A stretch of DNA of 64,000 nt from Echinococcus granulosus (taxonomy: Eukaryota > Platyhelminthes > Cestoda > Cyclophyllidea > Taeniidae): positions 1,612,517-1,676,516 of the forward strand of contig NW_020170384.1 of NCBI RefSeq assembly GCF_000524195.1, read 5' to 3'. The position numbers were made by a program, and so were the translations under genes. Each line of letters starts with the position of its first letter. Position 1 is the stretch's first letter. Below the pieces are notes generated by a model. That model did not search any database. It worked only from the letters and a program-made list of their open reading frames with translations, and had not been told where the DNA came from. This document shows positions 1 through 13,000 of the stretch, one piece after another.

Positions 1-1078
1 CTTTACAAGGACAGTATTATTCACCACGGGACATAAATGGGCTAAATTCTCGGGCTACCTTCTGTTTCACTCAAACAAATCTAGGATTGAATCCTTGAAA
101 GGTAATTTTACTTACAAACATGGTTGCCTGTTCCTCTAACTTATACAGAAGAAGTTTAAATCAAACTGACATCTTCGAATTTATAAAAGGTTGGAAAGAC
201 TACATTTTGGGGACTGGAGCTTGCACTTCTTTTCCTCCACAAGGTCTCCTCCTGTTATATCTTCACGTACGTGCATACCAATGCCGATCAAATAATGTCC
301 CCAAAAATAGCTTCGGCACAGAAAGATTTATTCTCTGTACTTAAAAGTGTCCTGGTGTCAAATTTATGAAATTGGGTGTGTTCCTCCTCATGAATAATTG
401 TACCGTGTTCAGGGTTCTTAAAGAAAAGCTAGTCTATTGTACGCTTTCACAACAGACCGTCTTTGAGGCGCTGACAACACTTAAATGTCGCATTTCTGAC
501 TGGCTGAGTGTCCCATCACCGTAACGCGCTGTGCTTGAAGTTTTCTGTTGATGAGAGTCTGATGTCAGTGACGAAATGAAACTTGTTTTAACGCCGTCTG
601 TCCCCAGGCATGCAACCACCACCACTGTTGCCTGCCCGTATTAACCAACAGTGTCCAGCCCGCGTGACACGTGCACCAGGCCACATTAACCCCTTACTTC
701 TGCATGCATTGCGACCTTCTTGTAGATCTTTGATTTGGACGCCCTTTATATTTACCAAAATGGATTTCTGCAACGGACAATATTCTTGCGTTTTCTAGTA
801 AACTTAGAGATGGATTATCATTTATAACTGGACCGAAGAGAGGAGAGAGTAGACGGCTGTTTTTCCGTACCACTTATTTTAAAAATATTTATCGGGTACT
901 TTTGAATATTTGTGAATATTCTCTCCCTGCTTTACCAGGAAGCGTTTTCATCAAAGTAATATCAAAAAGTGGACAAAGCAAGAGCCAGAATAGGCATGGA
1001 AGGGGAGCCCTTTCTGACTGAGGAAATGGGACTAGAAAAAAGTCATTGTAGCATTGGAGGGAGAGATGGCTTCTGCGT
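1..1078. other. 3' flank of the DEG/ENaC gene
   Basis: No gene was recognised here. Short open frames on both strands lack splice context and family resemblance. It probably holds the 3' untranslated region of the minus-strand channel gene that ends at 1079. I saw no canonical AATAAA on the minus strand close to the stop. Confidence 0.5.
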
Positions 1079-4000
1079 TCATTCGATAGACACGGGGCTC
1101 ACAGTTCCATCAATATCCATCCACACGTCGAGATCACAATCGGCGGAAGGCAACGCACTGGTGGAAGGACTCATCTGGTGGACTTTTTTACAAAGGAAGA
1201 TTGGGCTATCCTCCGTAGAGGGTAGGCAGTGAGGTGCATAGGCAGCGCCACGACAAAATGCCAGAGACTTGGTGAGTCGGCATAACTTTCTTTTTTTACG
1301 CCGTTGCTTGAATCGTCGTCGCACCCACATATTCCAGAAACGGCCGCACGACTCAAGGAGTTCAAATATCACGAGGCAAGAGAAACCGAAGAAAAATGAA
1401 CTCAACCCACCAACCTCGGAGAAGAGCTTTGCCAGCCCGAACAGCTCTTCCTCTGTCTTCTGGGTAATGGCATCATCCTGTACGAAGTTCACTTCGATAC
1501 TGTCTAGACTGGTGGCGTTAGAAAAGCGCACCTCATTATGCTTCTGATACGTCGCTGTGTTACAGGCGTAGGGGCAGACGTTTGTATCCACCAGCATTAT
1601 CTGCTGCTCGTAGAAACAGCTGTGGACGCAATGCTCTTCTATTTCCGGATAGAATGTCCGGAAGTCCTTCGGCCCGTTTTTATTTCTTCGACCCCATGCC
1701 CGTAGTATTTCCAACGGACAGTAGCAATGGCACTCATTGTGAAGGTATTCACACGTCTTTTTCCACTGGCAAGCAGCCTAAAATGTTGCCACATACTTCA
1801 CCTTTAATTATTTTTCATTGTACTGTAGCGGAAAGACATTTATCTTAGTTATAGGCACGATTACACGAATGGGTTACTTCTAGCGTCGTACGGCTCATAA
1901 ATTACTTGGAGGTGATTCGTGCCCTACATTTATGGGATTTAATCTCCCCGCGAAGTATAGGACCACTGCCTGACATTTCAGAGGAAGTTTGCTTTAAAAT
2001 AGGTCGTTTGATTGCTGCTGGGAGAATATTTGCCATAGATTGCGAAGGCAAAGGGCTAAATGCGTGAAGTAGCGAGTGATAGAATGAGAATTGCTCGGAA
2101 AGAGTCTTTCACAAAAGGATGTGTCTGCAACATCCCAACAAAAACAGAATGGTAAGTGAAATCTAGGGAAGGGACATTGCTCTGTGTTTCAAGGACCTAA
2201 TGCTTGCCCAAGTGGACTATAAAGCCATAGTGGAATGGAATTAAAAAGAAAAGTAGTAATGGACTTGAATTTTCCTTTTGAGAATATTTAATGAACGGTG
2301 GTTGACATGCAAAATGAGCCCGATGGAGAGCCCTGATCATTTTGATTTAATATTGCTTTAACAAATCTCTCCAAAACAGTTTACTAAGAAAGGATGTAAC
2401 CAGTGAGTTACACAACCACCTTTAAGCCCTCTTACTGTTGTCAGTTCAGCAATTCCTCCTGAAGTGATGAAAGTTTCGCCTGTAATGCCGATGTTCTAAA
2501 CAAGGCTTAGGTTGTACAGTATTCGTCATCAGAGTGGCAATAAGCGTTGGATTACGTTCAAAACTTGTGCAATTCATGCTAGAGAAGCCGATAATTCATG
2601 ACCACTGGGATTTGTTCAATCGGTTATAACTATTGCCTGAACCCGAACCGGAGTCCGCCTCAAATCACGGTACGTGAATTCAGCGTTCACAAAGTGTCAA
2701 CCCCTTTATTGCTTTGCGAAGCGATTTGGCACTTTGAAAAGCATTGTCTTCGAAGCAGAAATCAGCAGTACACTTTTTTAACCTCGATTTAAATTATTTT
2801 TTCAGTTACTAAGCAGTGAATAGCAAAAGTTATGCTGTGAATCGTTCTTCAAAAAACTCACTATGCAAGTGCCTTAGAGGCCTAGACGTCTTTTCGGAAG
2901 AAAGTGGGCCATTGACGTAGGATAAAGTAGCAATAATTCCCAGGGATCAGAAAATGCCAAGCGATTATTCTGCTAGTTGGGAAGACTCGAAGTTGGCGAA
3001 CTCTTGTCCATGGGTCAAGCTGTTTCATTCAAAGCGGGCAACATCAAAACAATTTTATTATAATTTTATTCTCAACAGCGACGCTGGCACTCCTTCTGAT
3101 GACGCCCCCTCAAAAGTAATCGCACATTTCCTTTTTAGAACCTGCTAAGCATCTGGTTCTTGTAAAATGCTCTTGCCAACTGTTCATACTTTATTCTTCC
3201 TTCAAAAGGAGGTAAAGATCAGTAGAAAGGTTTTTTACTTATTTTGAAGGGGAGAAATTATCAGGTCAACGAGGAAATCCTACATACGTTTCGAGCTTAT
3301 TTATGCAATGCTCAAAATGCACTAAACGTCCAAACGGGAGCTCTTTGGTGACCCCACATTAACACCCAGGTCGCATTTTATTTTCTCCGCAAAAATTGCG
3401 GACGAAGTAGCTGAATAATAACTTGCGAAATAAATACATTTCATTTAAAAATATCCATATAACCGTCAAGGCTATCTATTGGTGAGTTGTTGTTATGGTA
3501 AATGGCCGTGTACAGTTCACGATAATGGATGATTGGCTATTGAAGCGGAGCTTCCTTCTAAGCTGAGCATAAATACATTTATAAAACCACGCAGTTTCAG
3601 TGCCATGGGTTTTATGGAATGAATACGACAAACATGCCCAAAGAATGTAGACAGGTGTGACATGACTTAAGCCACTTGTGCAGGCAAGGCACCCACACGC
3701 ACACGCAGTATATTCACTGCCAGGACTTGGAAATATGCCTCATCCTCCCTCCTTCGAAGAATATTGTGAACCAAATCTCAATTATGTATGATTTGGAAAT
3801 AGCTATGCCTTTGGGCTCATGTCAAGTAGTCGTTCGCCTCATTTGCAGTGAATAGACATTTTCAAATGAAATGGAAGGAGTTAAGTAAACTTATGATTGA
3901 GGCAGATAAAAGACTGACTTTTGCGCAGCTAAGAGGGTGTGTTTATTAAAATGGAATAACTTTTGAGCCATTTAAGTGCCATATATACCTCTAAAGAACA

Positions 4001-7000
4001 AGGCAGTTATGGTGTACGGTTTTGGAATAATCAGCAACCTTTTCTCGCAGCAAGGCTGTAAATTTGAAATAAACAAGCTATTTTTTTACTGTCAAGTAAC
4101 TGCGGTGGAAGTTAGTCACTAATATTATTCAAGAAGTGACAACTCGTCACACAATTATTTAAACAATGGCAACAGCGATTACATTTTTCTATAAAGACGA
4201 TGAGATGTTCAAAAGTTGGCAATGTGTTCAATCAATAAAGAACATTTAATTCAAAACTTGGAATGTTCTGCCCATTGTATGAGGCAGTCATTCGTATTTG
4301 CTTAATCCAAAGCAATTAATTGGTTGATGTGATCGCGATCGCATTCATTGTTAACTAGTGCCATCATTGCAGTATGTCTTGGTGGAATTTATTTATTTAT
4401 TTCCATGGGGTCATTTCATTAATCTCATCAGTATCACCGCAGATGTTCCAGGATCCGAGACTTTATGACGCTCGGGTAGGCTACATTTGATAGAGGCAAT
4501 TAGGCACACAGTGTTCCAGCAGTTAATTCATGGCATGATGGACTGCTTTTCCGGATTGTGGCTTTGTGGAAATGCAGAGGTAGAAGTTGGCATGATTTAA
4601 ACCAATAAACCCCTAGACATTATATTTACATTTCAGTTAAAGTCCACTTCATAGGAAATCGTACTTTGGTAATGCTTGTGCTTTAGCACTTATCCCGTTA
4701 GCGAATTCGTTGGGTAGGTAGTAAGCCAAGAGTCGTGGATTTGCCCCAGCTCAAAAGCTAACCAATGGTGAAGATATTGAGTTGGTAAAGAGAACTTTGG
4801 TTTTTCAGTTAAGTCTGTCCCGATCTAGACATGTCATCTACATTTCTGGCATTGAGCTAGGGTTAATTGAATTAGTTGTAAGTTTTTGGGATATATTTCG
4901 AATTTATTTTTGAATCAATTGGGATTTTTGGATTTGGTAATGCCAAAATCATTCTATAGCAGACTGATTGCATTGTAAATAAGCCAAGGAAGGCGGTTGT
5001 AGGCCTATTGGAAATCAAGCACTTTACTTTCATATTTTGGTGTCCCAAGACGGAAGTTTGCCAAAATGAAAGATATCAAATCAATCCAAGGAGTAGTCTG
5101 ATCTCCCTAATAGCAACATTCTTACATGATAAAGGAGCCCTATATTGGTAAGATTGTACCATTATTGTCAGGTATCCCTATTGTAACCATATTTCAGTAA
5201 TTGAATGGAACAGGCGAGGCGTACTTGATCGTAGTCGTATGTCTGACCCAGCACCTCTATTGGGCCGACTTGGCAGCGTCGGTTGCGATTGGTGTAACTG
5301 TGTTGGAGGTTTTTGGAATAGAAGGTGTGTACCTGTGTACCGGGCACAATGTGATCGTAGAGGTAGCGGCCATAATTGTCTAACGGAAATCCCTTGGCCT
5401 CATGAGCTATCACCTTGGGACGACCGGACATCTGGCGACCCGCGTCCTCCAGCTTAATTCTCACTGTCAACTGCCGACAAAATGAAAATAAACTCCTTTT
5501 ATTTTTCTTGCCAGTTTTGAGCATTTTAGTCTTTATCAAGCACTTAAAGCTTTAAACGAAAAGCCGGTGATGGAGCGTAGTTTACAGCTATCGTCGAGGT
5601 ACAAGAGAAAAGACGCCAGTAGATTTGTTAATGATGACCTTTAGGTAAGTAAGCGGTACTGGAACGGTGATAGAGGCCTTGGACCCAACTCCATGTACGC
5701 TTGCCTTGAAGAAGATAGTTATGCCATTTCTCTTGTTGGGAACTGAGTAATATGAATTAAGGCAGTGACTTCTTTTTTTAGTATTTGGTGCTGCATGTCA
5801 TCAAAATATTGCATCAAAGTGTCTGCCAATCGTCAAAGATAATAAAAATTAAATCTTGTAGATGGTTTAGGAGTCCAAAATTCATTTTGAATTCCATAGG
5901 GACACTTGGGGCATTTGTATGTTGCTGTGCGTGGATGTAATTTTGGCGCCCTCAAAACCTGTAACAACGCCACCCATAACGGCGTATAAATACCATAACA
6001 TCGAATAGCCATTTCAAGATTACTAAGTGTCGTCGGTCCCTAGATTTCGCTCTCTCTACTAAAAAGCAGGAAATTGAGGACATTTTGTTTCATTAATACA
6101 CTTTCTGCAATTGTGTAGTCTTATTTGCGGTCCAAAGATGCACTGCATCCAAGCTCCACAATTATGGATGCTTTTGTTTTTGCTTGTGAATCAACAAATT
6201 TTTGATGCTAAATTTGGATTTTAGTATCCACGATATGGCAATAGATACCTTTAACTTATGCCTTCACATATTAAACCAACTTACTCTTTGATATTTTGAA
6301 GAGACATTCCAAAGAAATATTGTGGCCGCGGTTTAGACTCCGATTCGAAAATATGTGTGCTTTGTAGATTTAACCTTAAAGGCTTTTTGTATGTTTGAAG
6401 TTGCTGAGGTCGTCATTGAGGGTGTAGAGTGACCTCAAATGCCGCTTTTCGAAACACGTCACGCATCTACCATTCACAATGTCGTTGCCCTCGTGGCTAA
6501 TATGCAACCGCATGGTTTTAGTGCCAAAACGCGAGAGAACTTGGAATCTTACCTTTACAAGTATTGTTAATTTATGACAATTTAAACTACATATTAAGAG
6601 GGATGGGCGTCGCCCCACTTCAAACTTTATTAGATTTAAGAATTCAACCTTAAATCCTCTTAAGACGCCCAAAAATGTTTGAAAAACTTAACATTTGTTA
6701 ATATTTAACTAACTTGTCATGGTAACTTCCAAATATTTGCAATTAACAGTGCATATTCTTATTAAAGAAGTAATGTCTACATATTTGAAGCTAGACGCAG
6801 TTAGGTGGTCTAAACTATTCAAATCACTGATTGCACAAGCGCGGTAAGAGTACCTCAATGTACTGATACTTCGAGTTTATGGTTTCATTGAACCCAAAAT
6901 TCAAATCGTGGATTGAAATTTCCAGAATTCCCGAGTCCAGTTTATCTCCAACACGCAAATGATGTTAAAGCGCTCAAAATAATTCAGTTCCATTGATTGC

Positions 7001-10000
7001 AGGCCATTATATCAAACGCTTACTGAACTGCTATAAACTGCGCACGAATTGCTCCCAAGGGGTAAGGGCATAAATGTCCGCTTTCCAATCAACTAATTGC
7101 GATAGGATATGTGAATAGAGGCAGATCATCCACCACTTTACGCCAACCTTGCTCCTGAGCCCACGCCAGCACTGTAAATACTTCCCATCTGGTACATTAA
7201 CCGAAATAGTTGTGTACGAATTTAATTTCCGCCACTGGAGCGACCGAAGAGTACATCTGTTGACAGTCTCCACCATCTATCATGTGGGCAATCACGAAAT
7301 CAAACTTTTTTGCATGTTTGACAAAAAAGCTAACACAAAGGTTCCATACTGTTGGCTAAAGGCGACCAAAATGTTGCCGTTTCCGATAACCACATCCCAA
7401 AAGATTTATGTTCTAGTTAAATTCATACTGCTTGAAGTCCAAAAGTGTAATCCTCTGCAAATTAAGAATATCTCACGGCTACCTGCCTTGGTGTATGATA
7501 AAAATTGCAACACTACATGGATGCAACGCTGTTAGCAAAGAGGTTAAAATGTATTTTGCAGTGCCAAATGTTGCATTTACTTGGACAAGGACATTATTCA
7601 TAAGAATACTTCACTTGTTTAGTCCAAAATAGAACTTTCCTTTTAGGAAGGCATAGGGGCTTGAAAGAAGCCACATTACTCAAGTAATTCATGAAATTCT
7701 TCCCTAATGTGGAAGATAAGATTCGGTTATTCTTGAATTTTCACTGCTAAGTGACCTAAGACTACTGGATTTTGCTACAGAGAAGCCATTGGGAGACTCT
7801 GTTCACATCGACGAATTGTAAGTGACACTGTTGCTAAAACTTTGACCAATCTTAATGATATGCATAAAAGCCAACAACAATGATTTTGTGGGATATCCTG
7901 TTTCAATTTGATGTAGCCAGTCATATAATATTTTTTTGTATAAGTATCTAACGCAGAATCAATGTTTGCCCCTCTAAAAAATGGAATTTTACACACGAAT
8001 TTAGTCCGCAAAGGTACTTAACCATTTCAAAACAAACTTTCGATGCAAAGGCTCTGAAGTAATTATATTTAACGGAGGAGTATTTAGGACGTCTCCCTGG
8101 AGAACCAAGCTCGTTAGTCACAACAGGTTTCGGTCACAATTTCGGTGTCATGACGATCTATTAATGTAATTTTGTACATTCCCATTTCTAATTTGACTAT
8201 TGCATTAGAGGAGAAAAGTTGTCCAATGCTATTATTTAATTTGTGTGAATATCAGATGGCCTGTTTGGTCCTCCACGTGTACATTATCAATGCATCTTCA
8301 AACAGTTAATGTCCAAATCTACCCACAAAATACCAAAATTCCCACCACGGATAAAAGTGATCACTTTCCGCATTACCATTATCCAGACGCTCATGCCGAT
8401 CTACACATCATAACAGATGGTCTATTTCTGAATGCCAAAGTTATTGTCTCAGTCAGCCAGCCAGTCAAATGCTTAATGCCTTTCGTGCATGAAACTCCGG
8501 TAACCTGGTCAAGGTGGACCATAGCTAAGAAGTGATTTAGCTGGTAAACAATGAACACACTAAGTTGGCATTCAAAAGTCTTGTTATGAAACTAGAGCCT
8601 CAAACTTTTGCCGCTTGTTCTTTTGCTTCACCAGTGCAGATAATTAATGGAATCAAAAGGGGATTGGGATCCGTTTTCAGCGCACGTGGCAATTTATTGT
8701 TGTTTGAAGCCTACCCTATCCATAGATCTGCCTAAAGAAAAGGAAATCACACTTTCACTTAACAGCAAAATGTTAAAGTCTCTCCAGTCACAAAATGGGC
8801 CAAGCTGGAATGTGAGCTCGGGATAGCTTCGAAAAAGTAAAACCCAAAGGCCTTAGATATTAGGAGAAGTGCGACGGAAAGCGCAAACTGATGTTAAAGC
8901 AGGATCATTTGCACCGTCCTGCTGGGGAAGCAAAGAGAGATGCTATTAAGACGGAGTTATGAAATTTTATGGGCATTCGAAAGACATGACCTTGTCATCA
9001 TTGGCTTTAAGGTCATAGCATGTGGTCACATCACCTACGATCAAGGCTCCTGGGGTCACAACCATCATTGTTTTTATCAGATCTTCTCATCCCACCCGCG
9101 CAAATTGTTTTGACTTGCCGAGGCTCTACGTGTCTCAGATTAGATCGTTCAGTAGAAACCCTATCCGTGATCCAGAGATAGGGTCACCTTAGTTGTTTTT
9201 TAGCCTTTTCTTGAGAAAATGAAACTGTTTACACCACGTAGTGATTATTTAGTGGTTTAGTGGTTTCCGGATATTGTATGGATAACAAAAATTTGGAATC
9301 ATAAGAGGAATAGCAAAGCGAGTTTATTTTTAGATTGTCTGTGATGATAGACTTGGTTTATGAATGAATTTGGGGCGCATGTTCTACTTCTATTAATGAA
9401 CAAAGTCAAAATACTTCACTCCAACTTTTCTTCGGACAAAACAAAGGGTGTCTGGACTACTGCCATGTTCCCTTTCGTGGGCATTGGTCCCGAGGCGAGC
9501 TGAAAAGTTGGCACAAGTTACCTCACCAAAGCCGATATAAGGCAGTTGCAATCGGATTGTGATGGAGGCTATCGGCTGCCTTTTCAATGAAACGCATCCG
9601 CGATGTCGCATTCCCACATGCTTGGGCTCATACCTCCACTCATTAGCGGATTATAACTAATGGGAGTGAAATGATTTCTAAATTGTATTAAAAGCTATTC
9701 GAAAAGGCTACCCTAGCTATCTCTATCTTGTTTACCTTTGCCATTTGCAAATCTTGCATTTCTAATGAATATTGGCCTAACGATAATAAACAGGTCGTGG
9801 TTAAGCAGCTTCATTGCTTGAAAATTCTTTCACGAGATAATCCAAAAACAAAAGGCAGTGCTTAAATTTAAGGCACATAGTGTACAAATATCCCGCTTTT
9901 GTAAAGAATGGCTAAGATCAGCACAACTTTTATAACCCCATATTTTAGTAAGTCCTGAGGCTTATAAAATCGGCTGACAGCGGTTCCCTTCGTGTGCTGC

Positions 10001-13000
10001 GCCAAATTCCAGCTTAAGAACTTTGTGATCTCCCACGTCGTTCATTAAATTGGGAGGAAAAGGAGGAACAGCAGAAAGTGGTACTCCCTAATGTTCTAGG
10101 TGCCTGCATTTTCGTCGTCCATAACATTTTGATTCGTATGACGGAATAGTTGCTTCACTTCGTGCACGCCCCAAGAAGGATGATGCATCAGCACATCCAG
10201 ACAACAATAATCGTACCTTTGGCCAGACCATTGTTGGAGGCATTGTATTTGTGAATAAAATGCTATTACATGGCGAGGAGTCCAAAGAAGGCCACATAAC
10301 TCCATTTGATTGCCCACCTTTGATGCACATAATATTGGCCCATAAAAAGGTAACTAAATACCCTTTGTACTTTAAAGGAGTGATCAGACATGGTCATCAT
10401 TAAGGTTTGACGCTTATGAAAAAAGTATAGTTCCAAGTTTTTATAATCTTAAAAGAAGAATTGCTAGACTGGCAGTTTGATTGTAAGAGATAATCATGAA
10501 ACCAGTTCGTCTGCTTACTAGGTTCACTGAACAGGAAAAAAGGGAACCAGAAGTAAGATTGAATTGTTTAAAGAGTTTGTCACCAATGTAGGGGTGCAGA
10601 TTTGCAGCACTTGATTCACTTCCAGTGCATCTTATATAATATTCTTTTGATATAAAAGGACGACTTTTATAGTGTCACAAGTGAGGCTCAGAAATCATGG
10701 TGGATCACTGTTTCCATGGACGAATGAATTCACGGGACGTTAGACGCTTTGGTTTGAAACGAAACCACAATTTTGGAATGGATTTTATCAACAATAAACT
10801 TTTTCCATTTTTATCTGCACTTAGTGCTCACCTCAATATCTATCGATAACCACGACTATCAGGTCTAAGACTCTACTGAGGAGCCAGGCGTTCACATCTG
10901 ACCTCGGCGTCACAAACACAGGAGGCGCTTTCACAAGCTCCGAATTGTAGCGCCTACATATTGGGCTAATGGCAACAGTTGGATTGTTAAAAATTTAGTG
11001 ATAACTGATGTCACTTTAAAGAAGTAAATTATCGGAATTGTGGTGGCCAAAGGTCCCTCAGGATTTTGGTAGCAGTCGCATCAGGAGAATAGCAAAACGC
11101 CATTAGAAAATGAGAGTATTTTCTGTCAGTTAAAGGGCTACAAAATCTACTGTTGCCCTGTCAAATACAGCAAGACCCGTCTACACAAAGTTATTGGGTA
11201 AATAAAAGGTAAAAAACATATCCCTTAGGAGGAAGAGCCTGAATTAGATCTAATTCGCAAAGGAAACAGATGGGATGGCTAAGAATTCAGTGGGAATGAC
11301 TCGCTTTGATACAATGCTTCAATGTATCCCACAGGCAGAAAAGTGGAATTTCACTTCAAGAATTTTCAGGACTAACTGTAAAATGATACATTTTTGTGGG
11401 CTCAGTAAACCTCTGAACGTTACCTTTCATGCTTTTCAATTTGCTGTAAACGAATACTGAAAGGGATGAGGATAGCTTACAAATTAAAAATGTTTTGATG
11501 TATTTCTGCTTAACCGACAACCAAAAAATCCATTAAAGCAAACAAGGAATTCCTTGGTAGGGAAGAATTCTTAACATCTTAAATCGACTTAGACGGCTGT
11601 TACTCGACTGGTATAAGCCATGCCTGTAAAACCACGAAAATCGCACTTTTAATTTATGAGTTATTTCTTTATATGCCCGATGTGGCGAAAGTAGGGAAGT
11701 CATCCTTAATTTTTAGCAAATACCGTCCACTCCTTCGCTAACATCGTTAAGCAAATGACGAAGAAGCAGCAATTAAAAGTCATCAACTCATTTCATTTCA
11801 GGAATTTGCAGCCATTGACGGCGTTTAAAAGACTATATTTTATTTAAAACAGCGACCACTCAAGGCCGTTTGACTGAAAACATGTTTCCTATAAATTCGG
11901 CCGGTTGGGTTACCTATTAAACCACTACAAAAACCTAGATCTGGTTTTTTGGAGAATTAAAGCACTAAATTGTGGGCAACATTTACTTTCCCAAACGATA
12001 AACCATGAACGCCGACAAAAATTTGTGTCGGTAGATGTGCACTCGCGAGTCTTTGGAAGTAATGAGTGGCACCGCAGCGAGCAGTACTTGTCGTTGGCAT
12101 TACATGGTCTAATCAAGCTGCCATTCTATCACTGACAATTGGTCTAAGACGGTAGCGTGCGAAAAGTTTGGACCCGAAAACTGTTCAAACAAAGGCGACA
12201 CTTAACGTCAACTGGCATTGTTTAAATAAACATGGAAAAAGTGGCGGAACAGTTCTACATGTTAGATGTTTACCAAATGAAAAAAGACAGTTGGAAATAA
12301 AGTGTGAAGAACATTGTTTTTGTAAAACACAATGTGGTTACTCAATTAAATGCGTGTTGAAACCGTTTTGCTTACTTCATATTGAATTTTAAAAGGTAGA
12401 AATTTTCTAATTCACTTCACCATCTAAAAATTACCCCACAGAAAGGATTTATTCTCGTAAAGCTTATTCTATCTATGCTGCGAAAATGAAGTTAATTTTC
12501 ATTACAGCCGCTCAAGGAGGTCGCAAAAGTTATTTACCCGCGAGCGCATAGAATCCGAGCTGTGGGTAGCATTGGATGCGCAGTAATTTACTGCTTTCTG
12601 AGGCTCGCTTTAAAATGGTCAATACTTAAAATGTCATACAACGAAATCCGTTACACGTCTTCTTGCATGACAAGAAGTATTTCCATTTTTTAGGTGTTTT
12701 CATCCAAAACTATGAAAAGTACTGTGCACTGTGAGGATAATAAGAGCATATAGATATCAACCTCATTTGGTAGAAAAAGGACCCGCTTTTGGGAATGCAA
12801 AGCTATGGTTCATCAAATATGCGCTAGTTGATTGGGGTGAGGGGTGCAAGGACATTCTACTTCCAAGACGTCGTGCCCTTATCGAGAGGCGTTTAATAAT
12901 GTCGAATACCGTTGGAGTGACACTGTGGTACAAAATGTACCCACGTGATTGGCAATTACTAAACACAAGTAAAGTCCTTCCTCTGATTATGTAAATGGGA

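Noticed and set aside
7149..7535. 128-codon plus-strand open frame inside DEG/ENaC intron 1
   Set aside because: No family resemblance, no convincing splice or start context, and a length compatible with chance in AT-rich DNA of this size.
9393..9617. Minus-strand frame with a GEVTCANF stretch, considered as the channel's CYTF-type box
   Set aside because: The true box (C-T-T-F) is in exon 1, so a second copy is not expected.
10088..10330. Two overlapping minus-strand frames considered as a middle exon of the DEG/ENaC gene
   Set aside because: The three called exons already join in phase with the expected spacing of conserved blocks. These frames lack a good donor and do not match the family.
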